The notes: a model not told the origin generated them from the letters alone. A DNA stretch of 64,000 bases from an uncultured Spirochaetales bacterium (GCA_949285145.1 CASDXQ010000004.1:1-64000); one strand, 5' to 3'; shown: positions 41,711 to 50,915, numbered from the stretch's first letter. Made by a program: numbers and translations.

Positions 41711-42946
41711 TCATACCCTCCTGAAGGCTATGACGGCATTGTGGCCGCCGAAGCCGAGAGATGTTGAGATTGCGATATCCATCCTGGCATCCCTTGCCGT
41801 AAGCGGAACATAATCAAGGTCACAGTCGGGATCTTTCTCAATGAGGTTTATCGTCGGTGTGACGATGTCTTTCTCAAGAGTCAGAAGTGCCACCATTGCC
41901 TCAAATGCTCCTGCGGCTCCGAGCATGTGCCCCGTCATTGATTTGGAAGAAGAGATCATCGCCCTGTATGCCGCCTCGTGGCCGAGTGCGCTCTTTATGG
42001 CCAGGGTCTCGCCCTTATCGTTGAGCGGGGTTCCGGTTCCGTGGGCATTTATATAGATCCTCTCATCTTCGTTCCAGCCGGATTCCTCCAGTGCCTGTCT
42101 TATGGCCCTTGCGCCGCCTTCCGCGTCGGGAGCCGGAGCCGTGATGTGGTATGCATCGCAGGTTGAACCGTACCCGGTGACCTCCCCGTAGATATGGGCA
42201 CCGCGCTTCTTCGCCCTCTCATATTCCTCCAGGATCAGTGTGGCGGCGCCTTCGCCGATCACGAAGCCGGCTCTTCTCCTGTCGAACGGGAGAGAGGCTG
42301 CTGCAGGATCAGTGGAGACCGAGAGTGCCTGCATGTTCTGGAATCCTGCGACTCCGGGCTCGCTGATGGCGGCTTCCGCACCGCCGGTGATCACTGCATC
42401 GGCATAGCCGTGGCGGATGAGGCGGTATGCTTCTCCTATTGCGTTGGTTCCGGATGCACATGCGGTCACAGCCGGCAGGGCAGGGCCTTTGCAGCCGAAT
42501 CTTATGGCAATCATTCCCGCAGCCATGTTCGGTATCATCATGGGCACGAAGAAGGGAGAGACTCTTGAAGGGCCTCTGGAGTCGAGCTTCCTCATTTCGC
42601 AGGTGAAGGTGTTTATTCCTCCGATACCGCTTCCGTAATAGACGGCAAAGCGCTGTGCGTCGACACTGCCTGCAATGCCGCTGTCGTCGATGGCCTGCTG
42701 GCTTGCCGCGATCGCGTACTGCGCGTACAGATCGCTTCTGAGCATCTCGCTTTTGTCCATCCAGTCACGTGCGTTGAAGTTCTTTACTTCCGCATCGAGC
42801 TTTGCCTTATAGTCTGCGGTATCAAAACGTGTGATTTCGCCGATACCGCATACGCCGTTCACAAGATTTTCCCAGGCTTCAGTGACTGTATTTCCTACAG
42901 GGCTTACGGTACCGAGGCCTGTTACTACAACGCGTCTTTCTTCCAT
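41711..42946 (-). CDS. fabF: 3-oxoacyl-ACP synthase II
   Basis: The 411-residue condensing enzyme elongates acyl-ACP with malonyl-ACP. The Cys-His-His triad is visible: Cys in VTACASGTNAIGEAYRLI, His in NAHGTGTPLNDKGE and His in SSSKSMTGHMLGAAG. N-terminus RRVVVTGLGTVSPVGN. The ATG at 42946 is chosen because AAAGGA lies 7 bases upstream; an ATG two codons earlier touches that site. It is the only condensing enzyme in the cluster. Confidence 0.96.
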   Translation of the reverse strand: MEERRVVVTGLGTVSPVGNTVTEAWENLVNGVCGIGEITRFDTADYKAKLDAEVKNFNARDWMDKSEMLRSDLYAQYAIAASQQAIDDSGIAGSVDAQRFAVYYGSGIGGINTFTCEMRKLDSRGPSRVSPFFVPMMIPNMAAGMIAIRFGCKGPALPAVTACASGTNAIGEAYRLIRHGYADAVITGGAEAAISEPGVAGFQNMQALSVSTDPAAASLPFDRRRAGFVIGEGAATLILEEYERAKKRGAHIYGEVTGYGSTCDAYHITAPAPDAEGGARAIRQALEESGWNEDERIYINAHGTGTPLNDKGETLAIKSALGHEAAYRAMISSSKSMTGHMLGAAGAFEAMVALLTLEKDIVTPTINLIEKDPDCDLDYVPLTARDARMDIAISTSLGFGGHNAVIAFRRV

Positions 42947-42957
42947 AGTCATTTCCT

Positions 42958-43686
42958 TTACATCGCAAGTCCGCCGTCCACCCTGATCACTTCACCTGTT
43001 ATGTAGGATGAAGAGGCAAGGAATGCGACGGCTGAAGCCACATCCTCGCCCCGGCCTGTCCTCATGAGAGGAATCGATGCCAGGAGCGGATTGTCTTCCT
43101 TTATATCCTTTGTCATGTCGCTTTGTATGAAACCCGGTGCAACTGCATTGCATGTGATGCCTTTGGATGCCAGTTCCCTTGCGACAGACTTCGTCAGGCC
43201 GATGAGACCTGCCTTTGATGCAGCATAGTTTGCCTGTCCTGCATTTCCCATGAGGCCGGAAACGGAGCTGATGTTTATGATCCTTCCTTCCTTTGCCCTG
43301 AGCATCAGCGGACAGACGGCCCTGATCATCAGGTATGCTCCTTTGAGGTTTGTGTCCATGACCTCATCCCATGCATCCTCGCTCATCATGGCGATGAGAG
43401 CGTCACGGGTTATTCCGGCATTGTTGACGAGAATATGGACGGAGCCGAAATCTTTCTTCACTTGCGAAACCGTCGCCTTCACATCTTCACAGGAGGCCAC
43501 GTTGCATCTGTATGCCGCAGCCTTCACACCGTATGCAGTGCATTCGCTTACACTCTGCATGGCCGCTTCAGTGTTGCCCGCGTATATCACTGCGATATCG
43601 GCACCGAGGGAGGCAAGTTTAATGGCAACGGCCTTGCCTATGCCGCGGGAGGCGCCTGTGATGATCGCGGTCTTTCCTTCAAACAT
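42958..43686 (-). CDS. fabG: 3-oxoacyl-ACP reductase
   Basis: The 242-residue short-chain dehydrogenase uses NADPH to reduce 3-oxoacyl-ACP. Cofactor motif TGASRGIGKAVA, NNAGITRDALIAMM, active-site Ser in NISSVSGLMGNAGQANYAASKAGLIGLTKS with the YxxxK pair, and the C-terminal GEVIRVDGGLAM. It overlaps the fabD end by 8 bases. Confidence 0.96.
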   Translation of the reverse strand: MFEGKTAIITGASRGIGKAVAIKLASLGADIAVIYAGNTEAAMQSVSECTAYGVKAAAYRCNVASCEDVKATVSQVKKDFGSVHILVNNAGITRDALIAMMSEDAWDEVMDTNLKGAYLMIRAVCPLMLRAKEGRIINISSVSGLMGNAGQANYAASKAGLIGLTKSVARELASKGITCNAVAPGFIQSDMTKDIKEDNPLLASIPLMRTGRGEDVASAVAFLASSSYITGEVIRVDGGLAM

Positions 43687-44596
43687 TTCTGACCTCCTCG
43701 AGGATCCTGTTCACACCTTCCGCCGTTCCGGCATTGTATGTCTTCACATCCCTGCTGATTCTCCTGATGAGACCCGTGAGTGTGGAGCCCGGACCGATTT
43801 CAATGACACTTGTCACGCCACATCTGATCATGTCCTCCACGATATCCACCCAGCGTACAGGACTCTTGATCTGAAGGGCGAGAGCTGCCTTGATGTTTCC
43901 TTCATACTTCCTGCCGCTCACGTTTGACCATACAGGGATTGACGGGGCTGAGAAACTGAATGCATCAAGCTGCTCAAGGAAACGGTCCGCTGCAGTGCTC
44001 ATGAACGGGGAGTGGAAGCCGCCTGAGACACGGAGTCTCATCGTCCTTCCTCCCGAAGCTTTCACGCTTTCCTCAAAAGCTTCGACTTCATTCCTCGCAG
44101 CGGCGACAACCACCTGTCCCGGGGAATTGTAGTTCACCGGATAGATGCTGCGGTACTGTGCCGCAAGTTTCTCAACTGTCGCATCCTGAAGTTTCAGGAC
44201 AGCATCCATCACCGCATCGGTTTTTTCAGTCGCTTCCTGCATCAGAGCCGCCCTGATGCGGGTTATTTCGAATCCGTCCTCCATGCTGTAGACACCTGCA
44301 GCTGCAAGTGCTGTGAGCTCACCGAGCGAGAAACCGGCCGTGCATGAGGGCTTTATGCCTTCCTCCTCAAGCACCGCAGTGATCATTGCCTCAAGCGCAT
44401 ACATCGCACACTGTGTGTTTGCAGTCTGCATGAGAGTCTCCTCGCTTGAAGAGAAGATAAGCTCCTTCAGTCCTGACCTGCGTTTGTCAAGATCATCAAG
44501 GACTTTTCCTGCTGCAGGAAATGCATCATAGATGTCTTTCCCCATGCCGGGGTACTGAGCTCCCTGACCTGAGAATACAAAAGCTAGATTATCCAC
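43679..44596 (-). CDS. fabD: Malonyl-CoA:ACP transacylase
   Basis: The 305-residue enzyme loads malonyl groups on ACP. It has FVFSGQGAQYPGMGKDIYD, nucleophile Ser in AGFSLGELTALAAAG (Phe replaces the His that commonly precedes the Ser), and the catalytic His in RVSGGFHSPFMSTAADRF. I place the start at a GTG (44596): AGAGGAG lies 7 bases upstream and the product begins MDNLAFVF. An ATG at 44617 would lie before that site and overlap fabK by 34 bases. With the GTG the overlap is 13 bases. Confidence 0.92.
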   Translation of the reverse strand: MDNLAFVFSGQGAQYPGMGKDIYDAFPAAGKVLDDLDKRRSGLKELIFSSSEETLMQTANTQCAMYALEAMITAVLEEEGIKPSCTAGFSLGELTALAAAGVYSMEDGFEITRIRAALMQEATEKTDAVMDAVLKLQDATVEKLAAQYRSIYPVNYNSPGQVVVAAARNEVEAFEESVKASGGRTMRLRVSGGFHSPFMSTAADRFLEQLDAFSFSAPSIPVWSNVSGRKYEGNIKAALALQIKSPVRWVDIVEDMIRCGVTSVIEIGPGSTLTGLIRRISRDVKTYNAGTAEGVNRILEEVRNV

Positions 44597-45528
44597 TTCG
44601 AGGCTCCTCTGAGACATTCTTCAGCGCCGCTCATCACGTCTTCGATGATGTCCTTTGCGCTTTCTATTCTGTTCACATAAGCCGCAACCTGTCCTGCCAG
44701 ATAGCAGCCTCCCGCGGGGTCTCCGTCAACAACGGCTTTCCTGAGCGCTCCTGTTCCGAGCTTTTCAAGCTCCTCATCATCCATGCCGCCGAATTCCGCT
44801 TTTGCGTATTCACGTGCGAAGGTGGTGCGCAGGGACCTTACGGGATGTCCGAGTTTCTTTCCGGTCACCATCGTGCACAGGTCACCCGCCTTGAGGATTT
44901 TCTCCCGGTAGGTCTGGGAGATCGTGCATTCCTCAGCTGACAGGAAACGTGTTCCCATCTGGATTCCCTGAGCGCCGAGCATGAATGCGGCCGCAGCCTG
45001 ACATCCTGTTGCAATACCGCCTGCCGCAAGCACAGGCAGATGTGTTGCCGCCGTGATGAGGGGAGTGAGGACCATGGTGGTAAGCTCTCCGACATGCCCG
45101 CCGCTTTCTCCGCCTTCCGCAATGAGGGCCGATGCACCGAGTCTTGTCATGAGCTTTGCCATAGCAACTGATGCGACAACCGGAATGACCTTGATGCCGC
45201 AAGCTTTCCAGGCATCCATGTATTTTGAAGGATTGCCCGCACCCGTCGTGACAACTGCGACACCTTCCTCGCATACGAGAGAGGCGATCTCGTCAGCATA
45301 CGGGCTCATGAGCATTATGTTCACGCCGAAGGGCTTGTCAGTCAGGGCCTTCGCGATGCCGATCTGTTCCTTCACATAGGATGCGGGAGCATTTCCGGCC
45401 GCGATTATTCCGAGTCCTCCCGCAGATGAGACTGCGGCGGCAAGCTTTCCGTCAGCAATCCATGCCATGCCGCCCTGGAACAGCGGATACTTTATGCCCA
45501 GGAGGTCTGTAACCGGGGTTCTGATCAT
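44584..45528 (-). CDS. fabK: Enoyl-ACP reductase II, flavoprotein type
   Basis: The 314-residue FMN-dependent TIM-barrel enzyme of the 2-nitropropane dioxygenase family does the last step of elongation. Motifs: YPLFQGGMAWIADGKLAAAVSSAGGLGIIAAGN, PFGVNIMLMSP, IAEGGESGGHVGELTT, VLAAGGIATGCQAAAAFMLGAQGIQMGTRFLSAEE. FabK replaces FabI in streptococci and many anaerobes and is insensitive to triclosan. It follows acpP by 3 bases. Confidence 0.95.
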   Translation of the reverse strand: MIRTPVTDLLGIKYPLFQGGMAWIADGKLAAAVSSAGGLGIIAAGNAPASYVKEQIGIAKALTDKPFGVNIMLMSPYADEIASLVCEEGVAVVTTGAGNPSKYMDAWKACGIKVIPVVASVAMAKLMTRLGASALIAEGGESGGHVGELTTMVLTPLITAATHLPVLAAGGIATGCQAAAAFMLGAQGIQMGTRFLSAEECTISQTYREKILKAGDLCTMVTGKKLGHPVRSLRTTFAREYAKAEFGGMDDEELEKLGTGALRKAVVDGDPAGGCYLAGQVAAYVNRIESAKDIIEDVMSGAEECLRGASKWII

Positions 45529-45531
45529 CCC

Positions 45532-45765
45532 TCAGTTCTCCTTTGACATGATGAAGTCCACAAGGTCCTTCACTGTCTCGATCTTCTTGTCAAGTTCGAT
45601 TGTGGTGTCAAGCTTGTCCTCAAGTTCCATGAGCACTTCAACTGTGTCAAGTGAATCGATTCCAAGGTCCTTGAATGTGCTTTCCATCTTCACATCTTCG
45701 GCAGCTGTGTCTGTTCTGTCAGCAACGATTTCTGAGATTGCATTGAAAATTTCCTGTTCGGTCAT
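45532..45765 (-). CDS. acpP: Acyl carrier protein
   Basis: The 77-residue acidic four-helix protein carries the phosphopantetheine on Ser in DLGIDSLDTVEVLMELED. It is the first gene of the fatty-acid operon. There is no ribosome-binding site before the ATG. TGTAAT lies at 45777-45772, six bases upstream, suggesting a leaderless transcript. A long inverted repeat lies just upstream (45780-45804). Confidence 0.94.
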   Translation of the reverse strand: MTEQEIFNAISEIVADRTDTAAEDVKMESTFKDLGIDSLDTVEVLMELEDKLDTTIELDKKIETVKDLVDFIMSKEN

Positions 45766-45779
45766 GATATAATTACAAT

Positions 45780-45804
45780 TTGACAGAAAATGTAAATCTG
45801 TCAA
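45780..45804. promoter_or_regulatory. Inverted repeat in the fatty-acid operon promoter
   Basis: TTGACAGA (45780-45787), nine bases, TCTGTCAA (45797-45804). The arms are perfect. On the minus strand the distal arm contains TTGACA. It lies directly upstream of the presumed -10 box of acpP, the natural place for a fatty-acid regulator such as a FabT or FapR analogue; no such regulator gene is adjacent and the sequence is not the known FabT or FapR site. Confidence 0.5.
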
Positions 45805-45983
45805 TAAAAAAATAACAGAAGAGTCCGCAATGATCAAGGGAAACATGAAAAAGCGGAAGAAAAAACATCATCGCCTTATTTTACGCTGTATTTTCTATGG
45901 CATTTTCCTCTCTTTTTCAGCTATCATTCCAAGTCGTGAAGATGGCTTTTGCAAAAAACCTTCACGTGGAAAGGAGAGAGAAG

Positions 45984-46895
45984 ATGCTGGATGTGCTGCT
46001 GCGTGCGCTGTTCTTTTTCGGCATGGTCGCACTTGCCTATATACTGAAAAGAGCCGGGGTGCTGAAGAAGGAAGATGCCGAAGCGCTGGGGCGTGTCATA
46101 ATGAACATCACGCTGCCGTGTGCGATACTTGTGTCCTTCAGGACTTATGTCTTTGATCTTTCTATGCTGCTGCTGACGGCTGCGGGATTTTTATCCACTG
46201 TCCTCATGTTCATTCTCGGTTATCTTATCTCTCTGAAAAAAGGAAGGGATGAGAGGATCTTCTACATGCTCAACATGGGAGCATACAACATAGGCAATTT
46301 CACGCTTCCATTCGTTTCGGGTTTTCTCGGGGCTGCGGGAACGGTTGCAACATGTCTTTTCGATATGGGAAACGCAGTGATGTGCGTGGGAGGCAATCTT
46401 GTCTTCACACAGATCGCGGTTGACGGGAAAAGAGAAGGAAAAGGGATTGTGAGAAGCCTGCTCGTTGTTTTCACAAAACCTTCTTTCACGGTTTATGTGA
46501 TCATGATGATTCTCGCCCTTATCGGGATAAGGCTTCCCGATGTGCTTTTTGATTTTGCCGCCGCCATAAGTCCTGCAAACGGAATCATTGCGATGTTCAT
46601 GATCGGTCTCATGTTCGAATTCACCTTCGACAGGGAAAGCATCAGGGAAGTTGCCACAGTGACTGTGCTCCGTCTTCTCCTGTCGGTTGCGATCGCATAT
46701 TTCTTCTTCAGCTTCACATCTTTCCCATATGAGGTAAGGAAGGCTGTTGCAGTCACGGCATTCGCCCCGATAAGCAGCGCTGCGGGAGCCTTCGTGCAGG
46801 AACTTCACGGAGACCAGGCGCTGGAAGGCTTTGCCAGCACGGTTTCAATAATCCTGTCACTTGTCATAATTCCTGTCCTCATTGCCGTGCTGTGA
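45984..46895 (+). CDS. AEC (auxin efflux carrier) family permease
   Basis: The 303-residue membrane protein has ten helices in two halves, with LGRVIMNITLPCAILVSFRTY and MGAYNIGNFTLPFVSGFLGAAG in the first, and NGIIAMFMIGLMFEF then AVTAFAPISSAAGAFVQELHGD in the second, the usual AEC pattern. Bacterial members export malate, amino acids or similar anions; the substrate here is unknown. ATG at 45984 follows AAGGAG. It stands alone, divergent from the fatty-acid operon. Confidence 0.85.
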   Translation: MLDVLLRALFFFGMVALAYILKRAGVLKKEDAEALGRVIMNITLPCAILVSFRTYVFDLSMLLLTAAGFLSTVLMFILGYLISLKKGRDERIFYMLNMGAYNIGNFTLPFVSGFLGAAGTVATCLFDMGNAVMCVGGNLVFTQIAVDGKREGKGIVRSLLVVFTKPSFTVYVIMMILALIGIRLPDVLFDFAAAISPANGIIAMFMIGLMFEFTFDRESIREVATVTVLRLLLSVAIAYFFFSFTSFPYEVRKAVAVTAFAPISSAAGAFVQELHGDQALEGFASTVSIILSLVIIPVLIAVL

Positions 46896-46935
46896 CTTCT
46901 TTTCCAAGTCAGAGTAAAGAGATATTATCTCAGTC

Positions 46936-48209
46936 ATGGAATTTTCTGATTTTGGAACAAAGCTGTCATCACATTCAGGTATCCTCCAGCTTATGGATGA
47001 TATCGCAAAGCCTCTGCCGGGAGGCGTCAGGCCGATCCCGCTCGGGGGAGGGAACCCCGCACGCATAAAGAAGGTCGAGGAAGCCTACAGAAGGGAGATG
47101 GAAAATCTTCTGAAGGACGGGGAGCGGTTTGAGGACTTCATCGCACATTACGATTCTCCTCAGGGAAGGGTTTCTTTCATCAGTACCATAGCCTCATTTT
47201 TCAGAAGGAAGTACGGATGGAACATCACCGGCGACAATGTGGCACTCACCAACGGCAGCCAGAGTGCCATGTTCTATCTTTTCAATCTGTTCTCGGGAAT
47301 GACGGGAGGCGTCAGGAAAACCGTCCTTTTCCCTCTCATGCCGGAGTATATTGGTTATGCGGACCAGGGAATCGAGAATGACACATTTGTCTCCATTCCG
47401 TCAAAATGCGAATATTATGAGGACAGGACATTCAACTTGATGTAAATGCCGTGGAGAAGTATCTGGATACTCATCCTGAAGTTGGTGCCATTGCGGTCAC
47501 CCGACCGACAAATCCGAGCGGCAATGTACTTACCGACAGCGAGATCAATGCACTGTCGTCTCTTGCACATAAGTATTCCATCCCCCTCATAGTCGACAAT
47601 GCATATGGTCTGCCTTTTCCCGATATAATTTTTGCCGACAACGCCGAGCCTGTCTGGAATGAGGACATAGTCCTTTCCATGAGCCTCTCGAAAATAGGGC
47701 TTCCCTCGATCAGGACGGGAATTGTCATTGCCCGCCCCGAGATCATAAAGGCTGTTGGAAACATAAATGCCATCATAGCGCTTGCAACAGGTTCTTTCGG
47801 TCCTGTTCTTGCCGAACGCATGATCTCTGACGGCGAGCTTGTCGGGCTTGCAGAGAATGTCGTGCAGCCTTTCTACAAAGGCAAGGCCGAGAAGGTTGAA
47901 GCGCATATAAGAAAGTATTTTGAAGGAACCGACTATTATTTTCACAAGATAGAAGGCTCCATTTTCTGCTGGATATATCTTCCTTCTCTCAAGGTGAGCG
48001 CTCTTGAATTCTATGAAATACTGATGAAGGACGGTGTTGTCACCGTACCTTCAGAGTATTTCTTCTTCGGCAGCGGTGAGCAGAAGAATGGCCTGCCGTA
48101 TCCTCATCCCCATTATGATAAGTGCCTGCGTCTCAATTACAGCGGCGATGATGAAATTGTGAGGGAAGGCATCGAGATAATAAGCCGGCGTTACAGGGAG
48201 TATTCCTGA
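46936..48209 (+). pseudogene. avtA: Valine-pyruvate aminotransferase, interrupted by a frameshift
   Basis: Two abutting frames together match E. coli AvtA almost end to end. The first (46936-47445) runs from FGTKLSSHSGI through LGGGNPARI, NVALTNGSQSAMFYLFNLF and PLMPEYIGYADQGIEND. The second (from 47451, open upstream from about 47430) covers AVTRPTNPSGNVLTDSE, IVDNAYGLPFPDIIF, MSLSKIGLPSIRTGI with the PLP Lys, and the C-terminus. Read in the second frame, bases 47433-47450 give QLDVNA, which continues the alignment, so a single base is missing at about 47431-47436. It is either a true one-base deletion that inactivates the gene or a sequencing/assembly error. The rest looks intact. Note that a GTG at 47451 could only make a truncated protein. 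Confidence 0.85.
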
Positions 48210-48224
48210 ACGGAAAAGATGCGG

Positions 48225-48250
48225 TGCAGGGGCTTTCCCCTGCATTGTTT
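48225..48250 (+). terminator. Terminator after avtA
   Basis: TGCAGGGG (48225-48232), loop CTTT, CCCCTGCA (48237-48244), then TTGTTTTT. It lies between the convergent avtA and the anion permease genes. Confidence 0.88.
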
Positions 48251-48251
48251 T

Positions 48252-49355
48252 TCACTGCACCAGTGAGAAGGCTGCCAGAATGGCAAGAAGGGTGAAATTG
48301 AGAATGAGGAAGAGAACAATGTACTTTCCTTTCCTTCCTTTCTCCCTCTTGAAATAGAATTTCATCGATATGAGCGATGCAAGGGATGCGACCGGAGTGC
48401 CGAGTCCTCCTATGTTTGTTCCGACAAGAACACCTTCGGCGCTGTCGGTGAAAGGAGAGAGAAGTATTGCGGCTGGTACATTGCTTATCACCTGGGAGAC
48501 GATTGCAGAAGTTGCGATGGCGCTTTTATCCATGAAGGCGGTCAGCATCTTCTCGACCGCGTCTATGCTTCTAATGTTTGCCGAGAAAATGAAGAAACAT
48601 ACAAATGTGAGAAGCAGGATATAGTCTATCTTCATGAGTGTCTTCCGGTCGCATATGATGAGAACTGTGAGTTCTGCTATGAAGAGAATTTTCCAGTCAA
48701 GTACTCTGAAGACCGAAAACAGTGCCAGAACAAGGAAAACGGAGAACATCAATGTCTTTTTCCTGTCAACGGCTGTGTTCTCATCATCTTCCGTTTCCAG
48801 CTTTTCCCTTCCTGCGAGAAAAAGACGCCATATGATGAGCACAAGTATGAGGGAAATAATGGAATAGGGGAGAATTGACGCGAAGAAAGTTCCCGCATCA
48901 AGGGAGAAATATGAGCAGATGAATATGTTCTGCGGATTGCCCACCGGTGTTGTCATGCTGCCCAGATTCGCCGCGATTGTCTCGAGTATAACAATCCTGA
49001 TTATGTAATTCTCATCCCTCTTTTCCTTTTCCATGATCATGAGAGTGAAAGGAACGAACATCAGCAGGGCGACGTCATTTGTGAAAAGCATTGAGGAAAA
49101 GAAGACTATCATGACAAGGAAAAGCGACAGGCGGCTTATGCTTCCCGCTTTTCTTGTAAGCGATGATGCGACGGATGTGAAGAGCCCTGAGCTCTTGAAT
49201 CCTTCAGATACTCCCATGAGGCAGAAAAGAAGTGCAAGTGTCCTGAAGTCCACCGCACTGATCCATTCCACTGAGGGAGGATTGAAAAACGATGACAGCA
49301 CTGCTGCTGCAAGTGCTATTACGAATACCATTTCGGATTTGATGAATTTCAACAT
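48252..49355 (-). CDS. ArsB/NhaD-superfamily anion permease
   Basis: The 367-residue membrane protein has ion-transporter-superfamily features: FTNDVALLMFVPFTLMIM, ETIAANLGSMTTPVGNPQNIFI and, in the second half, VSQVISNVPAAILLSPF and GTNIGGLGTPVASLASLIS. These two TPxGNP/NxPA-type loops form the substrate site in SLC13/ArsB-like permeases. Substrate (dicarboxylate, arsenite, other anion) unknown. Start at 49355 is just before the first helix; the promoter may be TTGATC-17-TAATAT upstream on the minus strand. Longer open frame upstream to 49511 has no similarity. Confidence 0.8.
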   Translation of the reverse strand: MLKFIKSEMVFVIALAAAVLSSFFNPPSVEWISAVDFRTLALLFCLMGVSEGFKSSGLFTSVASSLTRKAGSISRLSLFLVMIVFFSSMLFTNDVALLMFVPFTLMIMEKEKRDENYIIRIVILETIAANLGSMTTPVGNPQNIFICSYFSLDAGTFFASILPYSIISLILVLIIWRLFLAGREKLETEDDENTAVDRKKTLMFSVFLVLALFSVFRVLDWKILFIAELTVLIICDRKTLMKIDYILLLTFVCFFIFSANIRSIDAVEKMLTAFMDKSAIATSAIVSQVISNVPAAILLSPFTDSAEGVLVGTNIGGLGTPVASLASLISMKFYFKREKGRKGKYIVLFLILNFTLLAILAAFSLVQ

Positions 49356-49525
49356 GATTCTGACCCAATGGCATATATTAGTGAGTGTGGAAGGAGAGAT
49401 CAACATGATGAAGGTGCAATGTCTGGAATATTCTGTTCTCTTACAACATGTTTCATCACATGAGATGATCTTCATCCTTCTCTGATAAATCTGTTGAGAC
49501 TTTCTTCTCAATCCTGTCCTGAATC

Positions 49526-49554
49526 TTGTTAAACATCTGCCGGGGTAGTATTAT
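49526..49554 (+). promoter_or_regulatory. Leaderless-type promoter of the MATE gene at 49562
   Basis: TTGTTA (49526-49531), 17-base spacer, TATTAT (49549-49554), then 7 bases to the ATG. No ribosome-binding site is available, since GGGGTAG lies within the spacer. Confidence 0.55.
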
Positions 49555-49561
49555 CATCAGC

Positions 49562-50905
49562 ATGGCTGTGATGGATATGACGAAGGGCAGTATCGTGCAC
49601 TCTCTTGTGAGCTATACGATACCCCTTGTCCTCGGGAATTTGTTTCAACTTGCCTACAACGTGGTGGATTCCATGATAGCAGGGCATTTCATAGGTGCCG
49701 GTGCGCTTGCCGCAACCGGCATGGCATCTCCCGTGATGAATATCCTGATACTCGGCATTTCAGGCATCTGCATAGGAGCCGGTGTCCTCATGAGCAATTT
49801 CTTCGGCTCGAAAGATATGGCAAGACTGAAAAAGGAATTGTCGACGCTGCTGGTCTCGGGCACGCTTTTTTCCATTGTTATCACAGCGCTTGCAATAGCA
49901 TTCACAAATCCTCTGCTGCGGCTTCTCAACGTGCCGGCGGACTTGCATCACGACACCGCCGTATACCTCAGGATCATTTTCATCGGGGTGCCGTTCACAT
50001 ATTTTTACAATGCACTTTCGCAGGCGCTCAAGAGCGTGGGAGATTCAAAGACACCTCTCAAGTTCCTCATGGCATCATCGGTACTCAACTGTGCTCTTGA
50101 TCTTTTTTTCGTCGGCTACATGGGATTCGGCATCACATGCTCGGCTGTCACGACGACAGTGGCGCAGGCTGCATCCGCGCTGCTCTGCTTTGCATATATC
50201 TACAGGAAGGTGCCCTTGCTGAGCCTGCGGGCTGATGAGATGAAAATCGACAGGAGTCTGCTTAAAACCACTCTGTCATACGGTACTGTCACTGCACTGC
50301 AGCAGTCCGTGCAGCCAATAGGAAAGCTCCTGATACAGTCCTGCGTCAATACTCTGGGCACCGCAGTCATCGCCGCATACAATGCCGTCACCAGAATTGA
50401 TGACTTCGCCTATACGCCACAGCAGAACATAAGCCATGCCATGACTACCTTCATTGCCCAGAACAGGGGAGCCGGAGACAGGAAGAGGGCCTATGCGGGT
50501 TTTGCCAGAGGCATGGTGATCGAAGTCATTTATTTCGTCATACTGTGTGCGGTTGTGTATTCCCTTAAAGGCATCATAATGTCGCTTTTCATCAATCCGG
50601 AAGAATCTCCCCTGGTTGTCGAGGAGGGTGTTACCTATCTTTCTATAATGTCCTTTTTCTATATTTTCCCTGCACTCACAAACGGAGTGCAGGGTTTCTT
50701 CCGCGGGGTGGGAAGAATGAAGATCACACTCATAAGCACATTCATACAGGCATCCCTCCGCGTGGTTTTCACTTTCATTCTTGTTCCGTATTACGGCATA
50801 CACGGTATCTGTTATGCATGTGTGATCGGCTGGATATGCATGCTGCTTTTCGAGATTCCCTGCTATTTCATGTTCCGCTCGAAGGATCTGAAAGCAGCAG
50901 CCTGA
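49562..50905 (+). CDS. MATE-family efflux transporter
   Basis: The 447-residue twelve-helix protein has MTKGSIVHSLVSYTIPLVLGNLFQLAYNVVDSMIAGHFIGAGALAA, ICIGAGVLMSNFFGSKD and, between the halves, SKTPLKFLMASSVLNCALDLFFV. It exports drugs or metabolites against a cation gradient; substrate unknown. Start at 49562 (MAVMDMTKGS) is typical of the family; an ATG three codons later is possible. A promoter ends 7 bases before it. The flavodoxin operon follows after about 100 bases with its own promoter. Confidence 0.9.
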   Translation: MAVMDMTKGSIVHSLVSYTIPLVLGNLFQLAYNVVDSMIAGHFIGAGALAATGMASPVMNILILGISGICIGAGVLMSNFFGSKDMARLKKELSTLLVSGTLFSIVITALAIAFTNPLLRLLNVPADLHHDTAVYLRIIFIGVPFTYFYNALSQALKSVGDSKTPLKFLMASSVLNCALDLFFVGYMGFGITCSAVTTTVAQAASALLCFAYIYRKVPLLSLRADEMKIDRSLLKTTLSYGTVTALQQSVQPIGKLLIQSCVNTLGTAVIAAYNAVTRIDDFAYTPQQNISHAMTTFIAQNRGAGDRKRAYAGFARGMVIEVIYFVILCAVVYSLKGIIMSLFINPEESPLVVEEGVTYLSIMSFFYIFPALTNGVQGFFRGVGRMKITLISTFIQASLRVVFTFILVPYYGIHGICYACVIGWICMLLFEIPCYFMFRSKDLKAAA

Positions 50906-50915
50906 AGCAATTCTG

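Noticed and set aside
44255-44280. TTCGAATCC, resembling a tRNA T-loop
   Set aside because: It lies within fabD coding sequence and no cloverleaf can be drawn around it.
44596-44617. ATG start of fabD at 44617
   Set aside because: The only good ribosome-binding site (AGAGGAG) lies downstream of this ATG and correctly before the GTG at 44596.
45830-46156. Plus-strand 108-codon frame overlapping the start of the AEC gene
   Set aside because: Basic and Cys-rich composition, no family similarity, and it is out of frame with the well-supported AEC coding sequence that has its own AAGGAG.
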